A DNA stretch of 64,000 nucleotides from assembly GCA_041645435.1 (NCBI GenBank), contig JBAZQB010000003.1, positions 248,001 through 312,000 on the forward strand, written 5' to 3'. Of the stretch, positions 60,483-64,000 are shown one piece after another. Origin of the DNA: Methanoregula sp. Lineage in GTDB: Archaea; Halobacteriota; Methanomicrobia; Methanomicrobiales; Methanospirillaceae. Below the pieces are notes generated by a model. That model made no database searches. It saw only the letters and a list, made by a program, of their open reading frames with translations, and was not told the origin of the DNA. The position numbers and the translations under genes were made by a program. The first letter of the stretch is position 1. Every line of letters begins with the position of its first letter.

Positions 60483-61394
60483 ATGACAGAAAATGGTTTC
60501 ACTCACCTTGCATTTTCTGACGAATCCCACTGGAATACGGGAAGATATCGTGGGATCTCAATCGTAACGATGCTCGCGCAAAACTATCCCCCTCTCAATG
60601 ATGAACTTCAAACAATAATTGACGATGCTGGGACTGATGAATTCGGTTTCAAAAAGTTAGACAATTCCAAATATCGAAGACTGGCGGAACAATTATGCGA
60701 ATTCACTTTTAGAAAAGTCCGAACGAATGATATCAGAATCGACATCCTTACGTGGGACACCCAGGATGATAGGCATGATATCAGATTCCGTGATGATATC
60801 CGGAATTTCCAAATTATGTATTATCATGTTTTTAAAAATGTCTTCAAACGACGATGGCCCGACGAAGCGGTGTGGCAGTTATGTCCCGACGAACAGGAAC
60901 AAATGGACTGGGCTGATTTAAACGAACATCTTGACGGGGCCAGTGTTGAAGGGCAAATTATTCGGAAGCCATCGGGATTCAGTCAGTACTCCGTGGAGTT
61001 TAAACGCAATTTTAAAATCTCGAATATTTGTCCAAAACAATCTCATCTCGAACCATTCATCCAGTTAGCTGATTTATTTGGTGGGTTAGGAGTGTATTCG
61101 AGAGAACACTATGACTCCATCGCCCGATGGCTGAAACTTAACGATACCCAGAAAAAACTATTCCCAATCGATGAGGACGAGAAAGAAAATATAAAATTCA
61201 GCAGATCTCACCAACAAAGATGTCCCTTGGTTGTTTCATTCGATTCAAAATGTAAAGATAACAATCTAACGGTCAGTCTCAAAACAAATAACGGGTTTAA
61301 AACTCTCGATCCCAATAAGCCCCTAAATTTCTGGTGGTACACCCCTCAGCATGAGAGAGATAAAGCACCAACAACAAAACAGCAGACTTTTTAG
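60483..61394 (+). CDS. DUF3800 domain protein
   Basis: 303 residues. N-terminal FSDES metal-type motif (about 10-14), a hydrophobic 'GISIVTMLA' strand and the late 'EPFIQLADLFGGLGVYSREH' helix are the DUF3800 hallmarks (RNase H-like fold). DUF3800 genes are common in defence and mobile islands; activity is unproven. AT-rich. The stop is six bases from a tRNA-like fragment that may mark the island edge. Confidence 0.8.
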   Translation: MTENGFTHLAFSDESHWNTGRYRGISIVTMLAQNYPPLNDELQTIIDDAGTDEFGFKKLDNSKYRRLAEQLCEFTFRKVRTNDIRIDILTWDTQDDRHDIRFRDDIRNFQIMYYHVFKNVFKRRWPDEAVWQLCPDEQEQMDWADLNEHLDGASVEGQIIRKPSGFSQYSVEFKRNFKISNICPKQSHLEPFIQLADLFGGLGVYSREHYDSIARWLKLNDTQKKLFPIDEDEKENIKFSRSHQQRCPLVVSFDSKCKDNNLTVSLKTNNGFKTLDPNKPLNFWWYTPQHERDKAPTTKQQTF

Positions 61395-61400
61395 AATGAG

Positions 61401-61437
61401 TGGAGAGGGAGATTTGAACTCCGCACTGTCGCCCAGT
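61401..61437 (-). repeat. Class II tRNA 3' fragment, candidate attachment site
   Basis: On the minus strand: CACTG-GGCGA-CAGTG (long variable arm of a Ser/Leu-type tRNA), then GGAG-TTCAAAT-CTCC (T arm), then CTCTCCAC (acceptor 3' strand). No D or anticodon arm can be folded upstream, so the 5' half is missing. The intact gene must be elsewhere in the genome. Confidence 0.55.
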
Positions 61438-61825
61438 GTGGGTAAGACTGTGATCTTGTTTTACTGATTACAACAAAGGTGGAAAGGCATTCCTGCCTCC
61501 ACACGGGCGACTCCGCCAATGAATGCAATCGTTGCTGTCATGTTCATCGATACCGCTACCTTGATGCTGAGCATCAGTGCCGTTAGTTTGTTCAGGTTCA
61601 TCTTTACCATTACTCCGAAACAGAATATCAATGCCATAACCAGGTAAAGTTCGATCGTCAGTCCTATCTCCACATTTTTTATAGAAATAATATTTTGCGA
61701 ATACTAAGTATTTATCACTTTCACTCACCCCACCACCTCCCTTTCACGCCTTCCCAGTCAGAAAACATCCGCAGAAAGTATTGAAGATCAGCCCTCGTAC
61801 ATAATAATAGGAAACGGAATCTGCG
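61438..61825. other. Region with a low-confidence small membrane protein frame
   Basis: Holds only the 61461-61673 minus-strand frame (reported separately), a hairpin near 61480-61505 and the promoter of the next plus-strand gene. Confidence 0.4.
61461..61673 (-). CDS. Possible small membrane protein or NuoK/MnhC-like remnant
   Basis: 70 codons from a GTG. Two hydrophobic segments (about 5-22 and 29-55), with VKMNLNKLTALMLSIKVAVSMN faintly like the 'N-L-x-K' helix of NuoK/MnhC-type antiporter-like subunits of membrane hydrogenases. No clear ribosome site and no partner genes. It could be a truncated, transferred fragment or chance. Confidence 0.3.
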   Translation of the reverse strand: MEIGLTIELYLVMALIFCFGVMVKMNLNKLTALMLSIKVAVSMNMTATIAFIGGVARVEAGMPFHLCCNQ

Positions 61826-62404
61826 ATGGAAATCTCAATCGAATATATTGTCGAGGATCTTAACGATCTGAACCTCGTGATATTACAGTTGCTGCATGCC
61901 GGTAACAATGCTCCTCTCAAAGGAGAGGTGGCGTTCCAGAAAGAGATGTTCCTTATCGCAGATTATATCGAAAAGATCGGTGAGCTGGCGAAATTCATTC
62001 CCCACACCTTCGGCCCCTACAGCGAGGCAGCTGAAAATGGGATGAGGAATCTGAAATCCCGGGGGCTTGTGGAGGAAAAGTATCACGAATATTATTTAAC
62101 TCCCCATGGGGTTGCAGCACTCAGTAAGGCCAAATCTGCGTTTACTGCGGAACAGATCGAAGTGATTCAGGATTACAAGGAGTTCCTCAATGACCTGTCG
62201 CGTGATGAAATACTCCTTTTCGTTTATGTTTCATACCCGGATTTCATAGAGAAATCGGCTGTTTATGAACGGGTGATACGAAAGCGGATTCCCACCGCAA
62301 TCTCACTCTATAAGAAAGAAAAAGCCAGCCTGGAGAAAGCCGCTTTTTTGGCCGGGATTCCGGTGGAGAAATTCCTTGACCGCGCACGAGATCCGTTGAA
62401 CTGA
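61826..62404 (+). CDS. Winged-helix-like protein (YwgA/SocA-like)
   Basis: 192 residues. The N-terminal part ('LKGEVAFQKEMFLIADYIEKI', 'FIPHTFGPYSEAAENGMRNLKSRGLVEEK') is a winged-helix fold of the kind in YwgA and SocA-like antitoxin families; the C-terminus has AAFLAGIPVEKFLDRA, a motif seen in UPF0175 antitoxin-like proteins. I infer a regulatory or antitoxin role. It is convergent with tcmP, with three bases between stop codons. Confidence 0.6.
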   Translation: MEISIEYIVEDLNDLNLVILQLLHAGNNAPLKGEVAFQKEMFLIADYIEKIGELAKFIPHTFGPYSEAAENGMRNLKSRGLVEEKYHEYYLTPHGVAALSKAKSAFTAEQIEVIQDYKEFLNDLSRDEILLFVYVSYPDFIEKSAVYERVIRKRIPTAISLYKKEKASLEKAAFLAGIPVEKFLDRARDPLN

Positions 62405-62407
62405 ACC

Positions 62408-63376
62408 TCAAAAATTATCAAACAATCTCGATTGTCCTTCCGGAATTTTTTTCTCAGCACTTATTCTCTTGGCATCTGCTTTCCAGCCATACTCCCAGGT
62501 TTTGTAGTCTTCCAGGCCTTTCAGTTTCATCAGGTAATGACCTGCATTGCTGTCGGTACACAAGAAGATACAATAGACGATGGCGGCCTCTTCGGTTGTA
62601 TTAACCTCTATAACTATCGGTGGCTTTTCGTAGAGCCTTGTCAGTTTTTCTGCATAGAGATCGATGAGGGCTTTCCGGGTGTTGTCATATTTTTTCATCA
62701 GGATGTCGTATTTTGGTCGCCAATCTGATTCTTCCATCCCTAAGGCCTGGCTGACAATATGAGGATTGATATCGATATTCATCTGGAGGCCGTACGTCAT
62801 CAGGGTGATGATCATCTCCGGCTTCCTAACTCTTACCTGCCCTTTCTTGGTTGTGAACTGGCCCTGAAATTTTCCTATCTTCTCCACCAGTTCCCACGGC
62901 AAGTCCGAAGAGCTGTACGGATCCAGGATCCAGATGCTGGGGTAGGTCGGCGATAATTGGGTTCGGGCAGCATCAATGGCATCTTCGATGGGTAATGTGG
63001 TGATGATAGATGTTGTTCTGGAATATTTTCTGAGTAATCGCTCCAGATTTACCTTCTGTGCTGTGCAGATAGCCGGCTTCTGATGAAAGGTATTGAGGAA
63101 TAATTTCTGTCCGTTTGAGTAATGTTCAAGACATTCTGCGGCAAGAATCGCCGAACCGTTCCACGTCGGCTCGCCGAGTTTATATTTCGCACTTTCTTCG
63201 CAGTAACACAATCCTGTTGAGGCGAAAAGATCGAAAATATCCAATGTGGGAGGATGGTTCCTGACATTCTCAACCCAGATGTTCAGGTAGGATTTGATGA
63301 AGGCATGTTTTTTCCGGGTATGCCACTTGACGCGATCATAAATGAGCCCTTCATTATCGCGATAGAAATCCTCCAT
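62408..63376 (-). CDS. tcmP: Three-Cys-motif partner protein TcmP
   Basis: 322 residues from ATG 63376; the longer open frame upstream crosses the divergent gene and is rejected. Conserved features: 'YDRVKWHTRKKHAFIKSYLNIW' near the start, 'DIFDLFASTGLCYCEES' (methylase-like loop with cysteines), 'IWILDPYSSSDLPWELVEKI' and a C-terminal helical part. TcmP genes always sit by a three-Cys-motif protein of the Gp37/Gp68 family, as here. Their joint function is not known. Confidence 0.88.
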   Translation of the reverse strand: MEDFYRDNEGLIYDRVKWHTRKKHAFIKSYLNIWVENVRNHPPTLDIFDLFASTGLCYCEESAKYKLGEPTWNGSAILAAECLEHYSNGQKLFLNTFHQKPAICTAQKVNLERLLRKYSRTTSIITTLPIEDAIDAARTQLSPTYPSIWILDPYSSSDLPWELVEKIGKFQGQFTTKKGQVRVRKPEMIITLMTYGLQMNIDINPHIVSQALGMEESDWRPKYDILMKKYDNTRKALIDLYAEKLTRLYEKPPIVIEVNTTEEAAIVYCIFLCTDSNAGHYLMKLKGLEDYKTWEYGWKADAKRISAEKKIPEGQSRLFDNF

Positions 63377-63456
63377 TATTGTCCAATTATCTTTAATAAG
63401 GCATAAATTTGATGAGAATACCAATAAGCAATAAGCTCGAAACAGACTGGTAGAAC

Positions 63457-64000
63457 ATGGCCCTAAACTCCGGCATCGAATGGACCGAAACCACATGGAA
63501 TCCGGTAACCGGCTGTACCAAGATAAGCCCCGGCTGTAAGAACTGCTACGCTGAACGGATGGCGTACCGGCTTCAGGCAATGGGGCAGCCGAACTACCGC
63601 GACGGGTTCAAGGTGACCCTGCAGGAGCGGATGCTCCCCCTTCCGCTTGAGTGGAGAAAGCCCCGGATGATCTTTGTCAACTCGATGAGCGATCTCTACC
63701 ATAAGGATGTCCCGACACCCTTTATCAAAAAAACATTCGATGTCATGAGAAAGGCATCGTGGCATACATTCCAGATACTCACCAAACGATCCGATCGGTT
63801 CAGGGAAATTGAGGAGACAATCAAAATCCCTAAGAATGTCTGGCTGGGTGTCAGCGTGGAGTCCGAGGATTATCTCTATAGGATAGATGATCTTCGGGCA
63901 ACACACGCACCCGTCAAATTTCTCTCGCTTGAACCGTTAATTGGCCCGCTGCCGGGTCTGAACCTTGACGGTATTGATTGGGTAATTGTTGGGGGGGAGT
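63457..64000 (+). CDS. Phage Gp37/Gp68-like three-Cys-motif protein (partial at window end)
   Basis: 181 residues visible; cut by the window end. Starts MALNSGIEWTETTWNPVTGC with the three-cysteine motif C20-x7-C28-x2-C31 (TGCTKISPGCKNCYAE), then 'MIFVNSMSDLYHKDVP', 'FQILTKRSDRF', 'PKNVWLGVSVES' and 'VKFLSLEPLIGPL', all typical of the DUF5131/Gp37-Gp68 family, a radical-SAM-like fold. Divergent from tcmP across 80 bases. A phage-derived or defence-linked role is inferred. Confidence 0.88.
   Translation, partial: MALNSGIEWTETTWNPVTGCTKISPGCKNCYAERMAYRLQAMGQPNYRDGFKVTLQERMLPLPLEWRKPRMIFVNSMSDLYHKDVPTPFIKKTFDVMRKASWHTFQILTKRSDRFREIEETIKIPKNVWLGVSVESEDYLYRIDDLRATHAPVKFLSLEPLIGPLPGLNLDGIDWVIVGGE

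Noticed and set aside
61401..61505. Complete class II tRNA, possibly with an intron
   Set aside because: GTGGAGG near 61500 could pair with the acceptor strand, but there is no recognisable D arm or five-pair anticodon arm with a seven-base loop.

Overview
The window is archaeal and comes from a methanogen of the order Methanomicrobiales, most likely Methanoregula-like (my inference from gene content and a GC-rich genome with AT-rich promoters). Supporting genes are aIF5B, S6e, S8e, Gar1, TFB, SRP19, RIO2, a cupin-type glucose-6-phosphate isomerase, a nine-gene A-type ATP synthase operon, a stand-alone NrpR-type domain, TrmB-like and other archaeal regulators, S-layer/PEGA surface proteins and archaeal tRNA genes without encoded CCA.

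Layout. 1-5 kb: end of an ABC-2 permease gene, a lipoprotein, an RDD membrane protein, a SemiSWEET, and a four-gene minus-strand group of small redox and methyl-transfer enzymes preceded by a perfect 12-bp palindrome. 5.4-6.3 kb: a RelE-type toxin-antitoxin pair with its own palindrome and tRNA-His. 6.6-14.2 kb: information processing (aIF5B, S6e, S8e, SRP19, Gar1, TFB) with HypB and a PHP-domain protein. 14.3-16.3 kb: two tRNA-Ala genes flanking a PEGA surface protein, then a third, partial tRNA-Ala copy. 16.3-30 kb: ThiL-DUF460-RIO2 overlapping cluster, a TtuA/Ncs6-like protein with a decayed PP-loop coupled to a two-RCK potassium channel, NadE, Pgi, an S-layer-type protein divergent from a TrmB-like regulator, an NrpR-domain protein and a dihydrolipoamide-dehydrogenase-like flavoprotein. 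30-37.5 kb: LysS, an NlpC/P60-like lipoprotein, DUF350, RlmH, a ribbon-helix-helix regulator and Pgk. 37.5-45.9 kb: A-ATPase operon H-I-K-E-C-F-A-B-D read right to left. 45.9-52.1 kb: type IV pilus/archaellum-like ATPase and membrane platform with a 51-residue zinc ribbon, opposite a pair of KaiC-like proteins of which only one has a usable Walker A.

52.1-64 kb is the accessory part. It starts with a striking non-coding array of 14 degenerate units at an almost exact 25-bp period, then a GC-rich hairpin element that recurs near base 531, then a minus-strand cluster of unrecognised small genes ending in a clear hairpin/poly-T terminator. Next comes a type I restriction-modification island (hsdM, yhcG, an uncharacterised gene, hsdS, DUF3800) with no hsdR in view. 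Inside it the yhcG gene is bracketed by 11-bp direct repeats, related inverted repeats and two copies of the last 153 bp of hsdM, which looks like a cassette insertion or an exchange between two hsdM loci. The island ends six bases from a class II tRNA 3' fragment. The last 2.2 kb holds a winged-helix-like protein and the divergent three-Cys-motif pair (TcmP and a Gp37/Gp68-like protein, the latter cut by the window end).

Best candidates for something undescribed: the 25-bp array plus the adjacent 52.8-54.9 kb operon, the yhcG cassette, and the KaiC pair facing the secretion ATPase operon.
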